Assembly: GCF_001427025.1 (NCBI RefSeq)
Contig: NZ_LMGA01000001.1
Location: 3,387,971 to 3,451,695, forward strand
Source: Mesorhizobium sp. Root554
Lineage (GTDB): Bacteria > Pseudomonadota > Alphaproteobacteria > Rhizobiales > Rhizobiaceae
Length of the DNA stretch: 63,725 nt
Reading direction: 5' to 3'
The notes beneath the pieces are model-generated. The model worked only from the letters and a program-made list of their open reading frames with translations, had not been told where the DNA came from and ran no database searches. Positions 42,423-50,237 of the stretch are shown here, piece by piece. How positions within the stretch are numbered: the first letter of the stretch is position 1; the number at the start of each line of letters is the position of its first letter. A program made the position numbers and the translations under genes.

Positions 42423-43642
42423 ACCAGCTTCGCGACCAGCGCGCAATTCAGTCCGCCGAACGCGAATGACGTCGACATCGCCGCCCGAAAATCGATGCCT
42501 TCCGCTTTGAGAACCAGGGGCAGCCGGCACTCTTCATCCGGCCTTATGTAGTTCAGGATGGCCGGCGCCTGCTTCTTGTAAATCGCAAGAATAGCCAGCA
42601 GGAATTCCATGGCGCCGGTTGCGCCGAGCATATGGCCGTGGCTGGATTTGGTGGCGATCACCCTGTTGTGGTTGAGACTGTCGCCATAGACATTGCGGAA
42701 CACTTCCGCCTCGGTCCTGTCGTTCAGGATCGTCCCGGTGCCGTGGGCGCTAAGCAGGATCGGCTCGTTCACGTCAAGGCCGGCGTCCCGGTGAGCCGCC
42801 TTCACCGCGGCCGCTGCTCTTTCCGCGTTCGGCTTGGTGATATGCGCGGCATCCGAGGTCGCCCCGCTGCCGGCTATTTCGGCGTAGATGCGCGCACCGC
42901 GCTTTTGTGCGCTTTCCATGTCCTCCAGGATCAGCGTCGCTGCGCCTTCGCCGACGGCGGTGCCATCGCGTTCGGCCGAAAAAGGCCGGCAGGCGGTTGG
43001 CGAAAGCGCCTGCAGCGATTCCCATGCTCGCAGACTGCCATAGGTGAGGCTGGCGTCGCTGCCGCCGGTGATCACCATATCGGCGCGGCCGCTGCGGATC
43101 AGGTGCATGCCCTCGCTGACCGCATGCGCGGAGGAGGCGCAGGCGCTGGAGAGCGCATAGGCCAGACCCTGGATGCCAAACAGGATGGAAATATGCGAGA
43201 CGCCGGCGCTGCCCATGATCCTCGGCACGGTCAGCGGATGCAGGCTGGAGCGGCGCTTGATGAAAAGCTGATTGTACTCCTGGTTGAGCGTGACCAGCCC
43301 GCCGCTCGTCGTCGCATAGAGGATCGCGGCGTCGCGAAGCGCCGGATTGCCGATCTCGATACCGGCGTCGGCCAGCGCCTCGGCAGTCGCCACCGCGGCC
43401 AGATTCGCGAAAGGATCGACGCTGTTGATCTGCCGGGGACCGAACCGCTCGCGTAGCTTCGGCACCGGATCGTCCTTGATGCGGGCGAGAGGCAGGGAAA
43501 AATCCATTCCCTCAAGTCCGGGCTCGCTGATCGTCTCTTCGGCGATTCCACACACGCCGTTCATCAGATTGGACCAGGCGGTCGCCGTGTTTTCACCCAG
43601 GGCCGAAACGGAGCCCAGTCCGGTTACCGCCACTCGGCGCAT
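42419..43642 (-). CDS. Beta-ketoacyl-[ACP] synthase, FabF/NodE-like
   Basis: A 407-aa condensing enzyme. Catalytic C168 in SSACASSAHAV, H300 in AHGTGT, K332 and H337 in KSSHGHMLGATG are all present, and the N-terminus MRRVAVTGLGSVSALG is standard. Normal length for KAS II. It is not in a housekeeping fab operon: the ACP gene follows on its 5' side (54 bp), with an NTase-fold protein, a thioester-reductase-like SDR and a START-like protein. A dedicated acyl chain, as made by NodE for Nod factors, is the likely product. Confidence 0.93.
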   Translation of the reverse strand: MRRVAVTGLGSVSALGENTATAWSNLMNGVCGIAEETISEPGLEGMDFSLPLARIKDDPVPKLRERFGPRQINSVDPFANLAAVATAEALADAGIEIGNPALRDAAILYATTSGGLVTLNQEYNQLFIKRRSSLHPLTVPRIMGSAGVSHISILFGIQGLAYALSSACASSAHAVSEGMHLIRSGRADMVITGGSDASLTYGSLRAWESLQALSPTACRPFSAERDGTAVGEGAATLILEDMESAQKRGARIYAEIAGSGATSDAAHITKPNAERAAAAVKAAHRDAGLDVNEPILLSAHGTGTILNDRTEAEVFRNVYGDSLNHNRVIATKSSHGHMLGATGAMEFLLAILAIYKKQAPAILNYIRPDEECRLPLVLKAEGIDFRAAMSTSFAFGGLNCALVAKLV

Positions 43643-43696
43643 GTCATCTCCGTTCGATCCACGTCTGCGTCATCGATGCCATTCGCCTGCCGCCAC

Positions 43697-44005
43697 TCAG
43701 TCTTTGCCCAGCACGCCGAATTTCTTTTCGCCCGGTGGTTCATTCATGACGCCCTCGATGTAGCGGCAGACCTCTTCCACCAGGAACGGGCTTTTCTCGA
43801 CGGCCGCGTCGCCATATTCCAGCGCGATCCATTGCTGCACCGGCAGCTTGACGCCACAGGTCCGCTCGATCCGGTAGCTGGCGCGCAGCAGGTCCAGGCT
43901 GTCGATATCCAGATCGTTGAGCAGATGTGTGCTGCTGGCGACGGTATTGGGTTCGACCCCGCATTCTTCAAGAAGCGCAGAACGAAGCAGATCCAGCGTA
44001 TCCAT
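43697..44005 (-). CDS. Acyl carrier protein (ketosynthase cluster)
   Basis: A 102-aa ACP. The phosphopantetheine serine is S36 in LNDLDIDSLDLL, within the expected four-helix pattern, and GAGGAAAATATACC before ATG is a good ribosome site. The extended C-terminus (MNEPPGEKKFGVLGKD) is unusual for housekeeping ACP. Lies 54 bp before the ketosynthase gene and 44 bp after the hypothetical gene at 44050, clearly in one operon. Confidence 0.92.
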   Translation of the reverse strand: MDTLDLLRSALLEECGVEPNTVASSTHLLNDLDIDSLDLLRASYRIERTCGVKLPVQQWIALEYGDAAVEKSPFLVEEVCRYIEGVMNEPPGEKKFGVLGKD

Positions 44006-44049
44006 GGTATATTTTCCTCAGCCGCAAGGGATCCCGGCAGGACTTGCAA

Positions 44050-44607
44050 TCACAGGGCTTCGAACCTCTTGGCCAGAAAGCCGAGATCAGCACCAGTATC
44101 GGCTGCGGCCGCCGACCAGTTTCGCATTGCCCGCAGAATCTGTCTCTGGCTGGATGTCCCCATGCCGTCGGGAACATCGCCCGGCAACTGCTCGATCAGC
44201 CCGTTTCCGAACGAAAGCAGTGCCGCACACAGCGTTTCGGCGGAGGCATCGGGCCTGTCCAGGCAGACCGCCCGCACGAGTTCGGCGCTGCCGATATTGA
44301 ACACCGGGAGCCCATGCTGCAAGGCAAAGGCAAGCTCGTGCCCTGGAGCGACGCTTGCGCCTGAGCCAGGAAACGCATGCCCCATCTTTTGCAGCGTCTC
44401 GACCAGAAGCAGCCTCAGGGCCTTCAGATATTCAGGCTGGTTACCGGCGCCGCCAATGTCTTCGAGGATGCTCCGGATGCCGGTGCCGGCGCTCCAGAAG
44501 AAATCCACCAGATTTTCGAAGGAATTGCTGATGACGAGCGTGCTGCCGGTCTCGGGATCGGCCAACCCCGACATGGAGGCGGCGTCTGAAGTCGGTTCCA
44601 TTGTCAT
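44050..44607 (-). CDS. Hypothetical protein of the ketosynthase/ACP operon
   Basis: A 185-aa soluble protein, predicted mostly helical (EYLKALRLLLVETLQKMGHAF, SAELVRAVCLD, SQRQILRAMRNWSAAAAD). No signal peptide, membrane segment or known motif. Its ATG overlaps the stop of the NTase-fold gene, so the two are made together and may form a complex. I do not recognise the family. Confidence 0.8.
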   Translation of the reverse strand: MTMEPTSDAASMSGLADPETGSTLVISNSFENLVDFFWSAGTGIRSILEDIGGAGNQPEYLKALRLLLVETLQKMGHAFPGSGASVAPGHELAFALQHGLPVFNIGSAELVRAVCLDRPDASAETLCAALLSFGNGLIEQLPGDVPDGMGTSSQRQILRAMRNWSAAAADTGADLGFLAKRFEAL

Positions 44608-45686
44608 GCTTCCTCGACTGCGGCGTACAAGAAACCATGCTGCAGCAGCCTCAGCGCCGTAGCAGCGTCCCGTGGCGTCGCAAAATCGTTCGTCGCATTC
44701 GTGCCGGCCGTTTGCAAATGATCGACAATCGCCGAACCAACGACCGCCGCCGCGTCCTTGAGATGGAGGCTGGTCGCATTGGGCAGGAAGCCATGCGCCC
44801 GGACACCCTGCGCCAGGGCCAGCCGGATCGCAGGCAGCCGGTCGGAAGGAAAAATCCGCCTTTCAAAATAGGCGTTCACGGCCTCGAAGAGGGTCAACTG
44901 ACCCGGCTCCTTCGAAAGCCCGCCCGCATCGAGGTTTTCGTGCAGCGCCGTCAACAGCGCCACACCCTCCCGCACCGCCGGCCGTTTCGCATCGACGGCG
45001 AAGTGGCTCCAGCGTTCGAAAATCCATTTCATGTTGGACTGCACATGCCCGCATGACGCCATCAGCACATCCATGGCGGCCATCAGCGCCAACTGGCCGT
45101 AAGCATAGGCGGACTCGGCAAGTCCCGCCTTGACGGCGAGCCGCAGGAACAGGGCGTTGAACAGATAGTCCTTCAGACGGGATGCCGCCGTGGCGCCGCA
45201 AAGTGTCGCCAGTCGGTGATGATAGCTTTCGCCATCGCTGAACGGCACGCCGTTGGTGATCCTTTCGAGGTCAACCCACCGGACAGGCATATCTTCGGTC
45301 AGCCTGGCATTCAGGACGATGGCCTGCAGGGTGGGGTGAGCCGTGGCGCTCTCGAGCGTGTCGAGCGTTGTCTCGATGTTGGCGCCGCTCAAAAGCTTCA
45401 GACCCACCCGCCGCTGCTGGAAGAAAAGCATGTTCGACGTCGCGTGGTTTTCGGGCAAGGGACCGTCCGCAACCAGCATGATGTCGATGTCGCTGGTGCT
45501 TGACGCCAGGCCCCGCGCGACCGTGCTGACATAGAAGGGCCGATGCGACGGGTCGCTGCGCTCCAGCACGAATTTCTCGAATTCGGCCTTGTCGAGACCC
45601 TGACTGGCGAAGAACTGGTCCACGTTGTGGCGGCCTCGCCGCAGCGTATCATCCTGGTAGGCCGATAGTTCCTCCATGACGATCAT
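44604..45686 (-). CDS. Nucleotidyltransferase-fold protein of the ketosynthase/ACP operon
   Basis: A 360-aa protein. Residues 59-71 (GLASSTSDIDIML) fit the NTase-fold motif G-S-x-x-S-D-x-D with D66 and D68 as metal ligands; a third acidic strand (RWVDLERI) follows. The C-terminal 230 residues are helical. Such folds in small-molecule pathways adenylylate or otherwise transfer nucleotides to a substrate. Start ATG 45686 overlaps the stop of the SDR gene (ATGA). Substrate unknown; possibly activates an acid for loading on the ACP next door. Confidence 0.72.
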   Translation of the reverse strand: MIVMEELSAYQDDTLRRGRHNVDQFFASQGLDKAEFEKFVLERSDPSHRPFYVSTVARGLASSTSDIDIMLVADGPLPENHATSNMLFFQQRRVGLKLLSGANIETTLDTLESATAHPTLQAIVLNARLTEDMPVRWVDLERITNGVPFSDGESYHHRLATLCGATAASRLKDYLFNALFLRLAVKAGLAESAYAYGQLALMAAMDVLMASCGHVQSNMKWIFERWSHFAVDAKRPAVREGVALLTALHENLDAGGLSKEPGQLTLFEAVNAYFERRIFPSDRLPAIRLALAQGVRAHGFLPNATSLHLKDAAAVVGSAIVDHLQTAGTNATNDFATPRDAATALRLLQHGFLYAAVEEA

Positions 45687-46798
45687 GCCGGCTGCTCCTC
45701 GCCCAGCCATTCCGGCACGCGGTCGACCAGAGCGCGGGAACGGTTGCGGCCGATCCAGTAATCGACAACCGAAGGCATGTAGGATTCGGGTATCGGCATG
45801 GCGTTGCCGAGCAGGCGCGGCTCGATGTCCCGGCCGCTGCCGCCATGGGCGATATAGCCGGCCATGATGTCGCTGATTTGCTCGACCTTGGAGAACTGCT
45901 GTTCCATATCCCAGCTTTTCGAAGCTTTCATCAGGAAGCGGAATTGCCTCTCGCTGATGATCGAGATCTGCGGCAGGGCGCCGAGACCTGCCGCGGCTCG
46001 TGTGTCATTGACCCGGGCCGAGGTGATCTCGGCGAACTTTGCCAGTCTGATGGCGTTGTTGCCGGAGGCGACGATGAGCCTCAGCACCGGGTCGGCGTCT
46101 GAAAGCTGCCGCGCCGCCAGCTCGATCTCGCGCCAGACGATATCGATGGGCACCGTATCGACCGTGTAGGTGCGCTCCGCGATCAGGCACGGCACCTCGG
46201 CCATGGCGATCAGGCTCATCATCGGATAGAGGCCGTTGAAGCGGGCGATCCAGCCGTCCGATTGCGAACCCACCACGAGGCTGCAACGGATCGTCGCCAG
46301 ATAGGCCCTAGCGGAGAAATCATCCAAAAGCATGCGTTCTGCCTGCAGCTTCGTCGCCTCATAGGCGTTGCGCGGTTCCGCATCGTCGCTGCAGAAAGCC
46401 GTGGACAGGAAGATGATCGCCGGGCGGTTCCTGCTCGCTTCCACGGCGAGTTGTGCGAACCGCCGCGTGCCGTCGATGTTGATGGGCCCCACCAACCGCT
46501 GGGATTTGGTCCAGGACACATCGCCGGCGCAATGGATGGCCAGACAGCGGTGATGCGCACCGACCGCCGCTTGAGCCGCCGCCGCATCTTCGTCTTTCGT
46601 CAGATCGGCGTAGACAGGTATTACCCGGGCGGCCATATCGTCGCCCACCGCCTTGCGCAGGCGGTCCATGGATGACGGCTCTCGCAGGATGCAAATAAGC
46701 TTCTGCGGCCAGTGTTCGGTCAGTTCCCGCACGAGGAAGCTGCCCACCGCGCCCGACGCTCCCGAAAGGATTATGGCGTCATAATCAAGCACGGGCAT
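45683..46798 (-). CDS. Extended SDR, thioester-reductase-like (NAD_binding_4)
   Basis: A 371-aa protein. The Rossmann motif is LSGASGAVGSFLVREL (12-27), the catalytic pair is Y146/K150 in NAYEATKLQAERML with S132/T133, and AIHCAGDVSWTKS matches the male-sterility/thioester-reductase type. Such enzymes release an ACP- or CoA-bound acyl group as aldehyde or alcohol. ATG 46798 (MPVLDYDAIILSGASG) overlaps the START-like gene by 14 bp; the longer frame is antisense-like. In this operon it could end the acyl pathway by reductive release. Confidence 0.85.
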   Translation of the reverse strand: MPVLDYDAIILSGASGAVGSFLVRELTEHWPQKLICILREPSSMDRLRKAVGDDMAARVIPVYADLTKDEDAAAAQAAVGAHHRCLAIHCAGDVSWTKSQRLVGPINIDGTRRFAQLAVEASRNRPAIIFLSTAFCSDDAEPRNAYEATKLQAERMLLDDFSARAYLATIRCSLVVGSQSDGWIARFNGLYPMMSLIAMAEVPCLIAERTYTVDTVPIDIVWREIELAARQLSDADPVLRLIVASGNNAIRLAKFAEITSARVNDTRAAAGLGALPQISIISERQFRFLMKASKSWDMEQQFSKVEQISDIMAGYIAHGGSGRDIEPRLLGNAMPIPESYMPSVVDYWIGRNRSRALVDRVPEWLGEEQPA

Positions 46799-47237
46799 CC
46801 TCGTGACGGCTTCGCGCCTCGATTTCACGCAGCATCTGGCCGCAGTTGTCGCGAATGGCCTTTTCGCCGAGGGGATGCAAGATGTGCGATAGGGCAGGAA
46901 CGCCAAGGTCGAACGTCACACTGTACCGAGCGATGACGGAGTTTCCGCTTTCTATCGTTTCGAACGAACCCGTCCACTCTGCAAGGTCGCCGCTGATCTG
47001 CTCGAATGTCATGCGATGCACGGCGTCGAAATATTCGTCGGCCTCCGTCCATTGGAGCTCGTTGCCATTGAAAAGCACCACCCATGCCGTGGCATGCGCC
47101 ACGCCGGGGATATCGCATTGCTCGACGCTAATCACCTGCTCCATGAATTTCGGATAATCGAGCAGGTTTCGGGCGATGGTCCAGACCCGTTCGGCGGATA
47201 CGCCGACGATTTCCCGTTCGACTGTCACATCAGGCAT
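46785..47237 (-). CDS. SRPBCC/START-like protein (polyketide cyclase family)
   Basis: A 150-aa hydrophobic-cavity protein. The pattern VEREIVGVSAERVWTIARNLLDYPKFMEQVISVE and the C-terminal long helix (LHPLGEKAIRDNCGQMLREIEARS) are typical of aromatase/cyclase and Coq10-like SRPBCC proteins. First gene of the seven-gene minus operon ending with the MFS transporter, with AGGAGA before ATG. In a ketosynthase/ACP setting it may bind or cyclise the acyl chain. Confidence 0.88.
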   Translation of the reverse strand: MPDVTVEREIVGVSAERVWTIARNLLDYPKFMEQVISVEQCDIPGVAHATAWVVLFNGNELQWTEADEYFDAVHRMTFEQISGDLAEWTGSFETIESGNSVIARYSVTFDLGVPALSHILHPLGEKAIRDNCGQMLREIEARSRHEDARA

Positions 47238-47740
47238 TGGTATCTCCTTGCATCGATGCAGCGACGTTTTGATATGCTGCAGATGCGAAATATGGCGTCA
47301 CAGGTCGCCAACTCGACCATTGATTGTCGAAAAGCGCCGGAAAAGGGTGAAGGATAAGGCGGCTCGGTGACAAGCATTGCGCGAAACCCCGTGACAGCGG
47401 AAAGTTTCCCAGGCTTTTCAATTGCTTTTCATCTTGCATTTAGAAGCGGCCAGACGCCAATGTTCGTCTACTTTTTGAAACTTTTCCAAATAAAAGCCGG
47501 CTATGTCAAGCCAAGTACAAAAAGGTTTGATCGAAATTGCAGCGCACAAAAAATAACAAGCGGCCGTGAGTAAAAGTTGATTTGCCTTGTCAACACACAC
47601 CGCCCGCCCGAAATACTATATCGTCGGATCGACGCAACGGTTGCACGCGCTGCCTTCATCGCAAATTAAGGGCTGTGACGGATGGTGGCGCGGAGTGGGC
47701 GAGCGGACTTCCGGTCGCAGTTTTCCGGTAGCGGTTTTCC
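47238..47740. other. Divergent intergenic region, no gene recognised
   Basis: About 500 bp between the START-like gene (-) and the glycosyltransferase gene (+), lower in GC than its surroundings between 47400 and 47600. It must hold promoters for both operons. A 12-bp palindrome TGCATCGATGCA lies at 47249-47260 just before the START-like gene's ribosome site. No convincing open frame. Confidence 0.5.
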
Positions 47741-48640
47741 ATGTTTCCCGAAGGATCTGAGATCGTTCTGTCGATGGTGGTCGCAACCCTTGGCCGTTCC
47801 GACGAATTGTCGCCGCTGCTGCAGTCTCTCTGCGGGCAAAGCCGGCGCGATTTCGAAGTCATCGTCGTCGATCAGAACCCGGACGATCGTCTCGTGCCGG
47901 TGCTCGCCTCCAAGGGAGCGGAGCTGAACATCGTTCATCTACGCACCGACAGGCACGGCGTCTGCCGGGCCCGTAACCTGGGGGCGGCGCACGCACGGGG
48001 AGAATGGCTGCTCTTTCCGGACGACGATTGCTGGTATCCGGACGATTTTCTCGGTCGTCTCGATGCAGTCAGGGCATCGCATCCGGCCGATTTCTATAGC
48101 GGCAGGGCCGCCGCCCCGGACGGTCGCGACATCATGGGTGCGTTCGAGTCCAGCGCCATGCCGATTACGCGGGCGAATGTATGGACGACACTGATCGAAT
48201 GGATGCTGACGGTGCGCAAGGCAGCTTTCACCGAGGCGGGCGGGTTCGACGAGAATATCGGTCCCGGCGCTAAGACCCCGTGGGGCGCCTATGAGGTCCA
48301 GGACCTTGCGCTCAATCTGCTCGCTCATGGCCGTCGTGGCTACTACGATCCATCGTTGACGGGCCATCACCCCGAAGACCTGAGCGACCGCACGACGGCG
48401 ACGAACATTGCCAAAATGCGCGTCTACAGCGGCGGTCTCGGCTACGTCATGCGCAGGCACGGATACGCCTTGCCGGCGTTTCTGCCCAGCCTGCTACGGC
48501 CGCTTGCCGGCGTCGCTGTCTATACGGCTTCAGGCAAGCCTGGAATGGCGCGAAGGTCGTGGCAGATATTCCTCGGCCGATGGACCGGCTGGCGCGATGC
48601 GCCGCGACCCCCGGAGCCTGAAAAGGCGAGGGTATCTTAA
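47741..48640 (+). CDS. GT2 family glycosyltransferase
   Basis: A 299-aa GT-A enzyme. VVATLGRSDELSPLLQSL, VIVVDQNPDD and the DXD-containing GEWLLFPDDDCWYPDDFL (about 88-104) are clear; WGAYEVQDLALNL holds the catalytic ED-type residues. No membrane segment apart from a short hydrophobic stretch near 245. First gene of a + operon with the flippase and the tandem hydrolase; adds a sugar to the polysaccharide repeat unit on the cytoplasmic side. Confidence 0.9.
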   Translation: MFPEGSEIVLSMVVATLGRSDELSPLLQSLCGQSRRDFEVIVVDQNPDDRLVPVLASKGAELNIVHLRTDRHGVCRARNLGAAHARGEWLLFPDDDCWYPDDFLGRLDAVRASHPADFYSGRAAAPDGRDIMGAFESSAMPITRANVWTTLIEWMLTVRKAAFTEAGGFDENIGPGAKTPWGAYEVQDLALNLLAHGRRGYYDPSLTGHHPEDLSDRTTATNIAKMRVYSGGLGYVMRRHGYALPAFLPSLLRPLAGVAVYTASGKPGMARRSWQIFLGRWTGWRDAPRPPEPEKARVS

Positions 48641-48707
48641 GACTCCGGCGCTAGAGTCCGCGCGGTGGCGCCATGGCACATGACGTGCTGTGCTTTCAGG
48701 ACCTGTG

Positions 48708-50237
48708 ATGACCAAAGGCATCATGTCGAATTCGATCGTCAATGCGGCGGCGGGAATGCTGCTGCTGGTGACCGGATTCTGCTGCTCGGTCATCGTTGCG
48801 CGGCTTCTGGGGCCGGAAGCAAACGGCACGATCGCCTTTGCATTGTGGATTGCCGCCACCGGTTCGCTGATTGCCGAACTCGGCACCGGCATTCTCCTGA
48901 TGCGACTTCTGCCACAGCTCAAGACAGCCGGACTGGACCATGACCGCCGCCGCGCGTTCGCGGCCTATCTGGCCTACCCGGTCCTGGCAGCGACGCTTCT
49001 GCTGGCCGTCGTCTATGTCGGCATTTTCCAGGCGCCGCGGGTGGCCGAATGGATCAAATCGACCACGCATGTGGTGATCCTCACCGGTGTGCTGTTGTTG
49101 GCGCAGTCGCTGGGGTCGTTCGCCAAGAACTACCTGATCGGCGAACAGCGCCTCGGCACATTCTTCCGGCTCACGCTGATCGGCTCGATCCTGCAACTGG
49201 CTGTCGTCCTGGGCGGTGCTATGACATACGGGGTTCTCGGCGCGCTCTTAGGCTACGTCGTTGGGCAGGCGGTTCTGTTTGCATACACACTGAGAATCCT
49301 GACGACGCCTCCCCGGAGCGCCGGGCACGATGCCCGCCTTTTGGCCGGCACATCGGCGGTGCTTTTCATCGAATACCTCATCAGTGCGGTCTTCCTGACC
49401 CGGCCCGAGCTTTTCTTTCTCCAGCATTTTCGCGCCGTGGAGGAAGTCGGTTTCTATGCCGTGGCGTTGTCGCTCGCCAATCTGGCGCTGCAATTGCCGA
49501 TCCAGCTCACCGGCAGCCTCATCCCCTTCTATTCGGAGAAGCGCGGCGCCGAAAATGGAACCGTGCCGGCCGAAACCTTCTCCGGCGTCATCCGCAGCTT
49601 CGCCTACATAACGCTTCCCATGTGCTTCGGTCTCGCGGCGATCGCCCAACCGCTGGTCGTCGCGGTCTACGGACCGCAATTCGCTCCGGCAGGCCTCGTC
49701 GTTGCCATACTGGCGCTCGGCTCGCCGGCCTATGTCTTCATTCAGCTCATGACGCAGTATCTTTATTCGATGGACCGCGTCGGCTACCGGCTCATGGTCA
49801 GCGGCATCGGCGCGCTCATCATGGTCGCCGGCTGCCTTCTCGCCGTGCCGCTGTGGGGCGGCGCCGGCGCCTCGGCGGTGCGCGGCCTGGTGTTCCTGGT
49901 CATGGGTCTGCTGTTGCTCCGCCACGTCCGCCTGACGGGAGGGCACGAAGCGTCCGGCGCTGTGGTGACAAAGATCGTGCTGGCGGCGCTGGCCTGCGGC
50001 GCTGTGGCGTTTTTCATGACCAAGGTGATGGCTGGCGTTGCCGGAATCGCCCTCGGCGTCGTTGCCGGCGCGATAGCCTATGCGGTGATGCTGCGGCTGC
50101 TGGCGGCGGTTCCACCGCAGGATGCCGCCGTGCTTGAACGCCTGCTGACCAGATTGCCGACCGGTGCCCGCAAAGTTCTCAGGCCTCTGGTCGGGCTCGT
50201 CGTACCGCTGAATTTGACGCGGCAGGCCGCCGAATGA
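48708..50237 (+). CDS. Oligosaccharide flippase (MATE/Wzx-type)
   Basis: A 509-aa, 12-14-helix membrane protein of the polysaccharide flippase family (GMLLLVTGFCCSVIVARLLGPEANG at the N-terminus, RPELFFLQHFRAVEEVGFYAVALSLANLALQLP in the middle). ATG 48708, with AGGA seven bases upstream, is preferred to GTG 48690. Moves the lipid-linked repeat unit to the periplasm for the polymerase at 60494. Its stop overlaps the hydrolase start (ATGA). Confidence 0.92.
   Translation: MTKGIMSNSIVNAAAGMLLLVTGFCCSVIVARLLGPEANGTIAFALWIAATGSLIAELGTGILLMRLLPQLKTAGLDHDRRRAFAAYLAYPVLAATLLLAVVYVGIFQAPRVAEWIKSTTHVVILTGVLLLAQSLGSFAKNYLIGEQRLGTFFRLTLIGSILQLAVVLGGAMTYGVLGALLGYVVGQAVLFAYTLRILTTPPRSAGHDARLLAGTSAVLFIEYLISAVFLTRPELFFLQHFRAVEEVGFYAVALSLANLALQLPIQLTGSLIPFYSEKRGAENGTVPAETFSGVIRSFAYITLPMCFGLAAIAQPLVVAVYGPQFAPAGLVVAILALGSPAYVFIQLMTQYLYSMDRVGYRLMVSGIGALIMVAGCLLAVPLWGGAGASAVRGLVFLVMGLLLLRHVRLTGGHEASGAVVTKIVLAALACGAVAFFMTKVMAGVAGIALGVVAGAIAYAVMLRLLAAVPPQDAAVLERLLTRLPTGARKVLRPLVGLVVPLNLTRQAAE

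Noticed and set aside
47249..47260. 12-bp palindrome TGCATCGATGCA as an operator
   Set aside because: Single copy, beside the ribosome site of one gene, with no second site; not enough to call.
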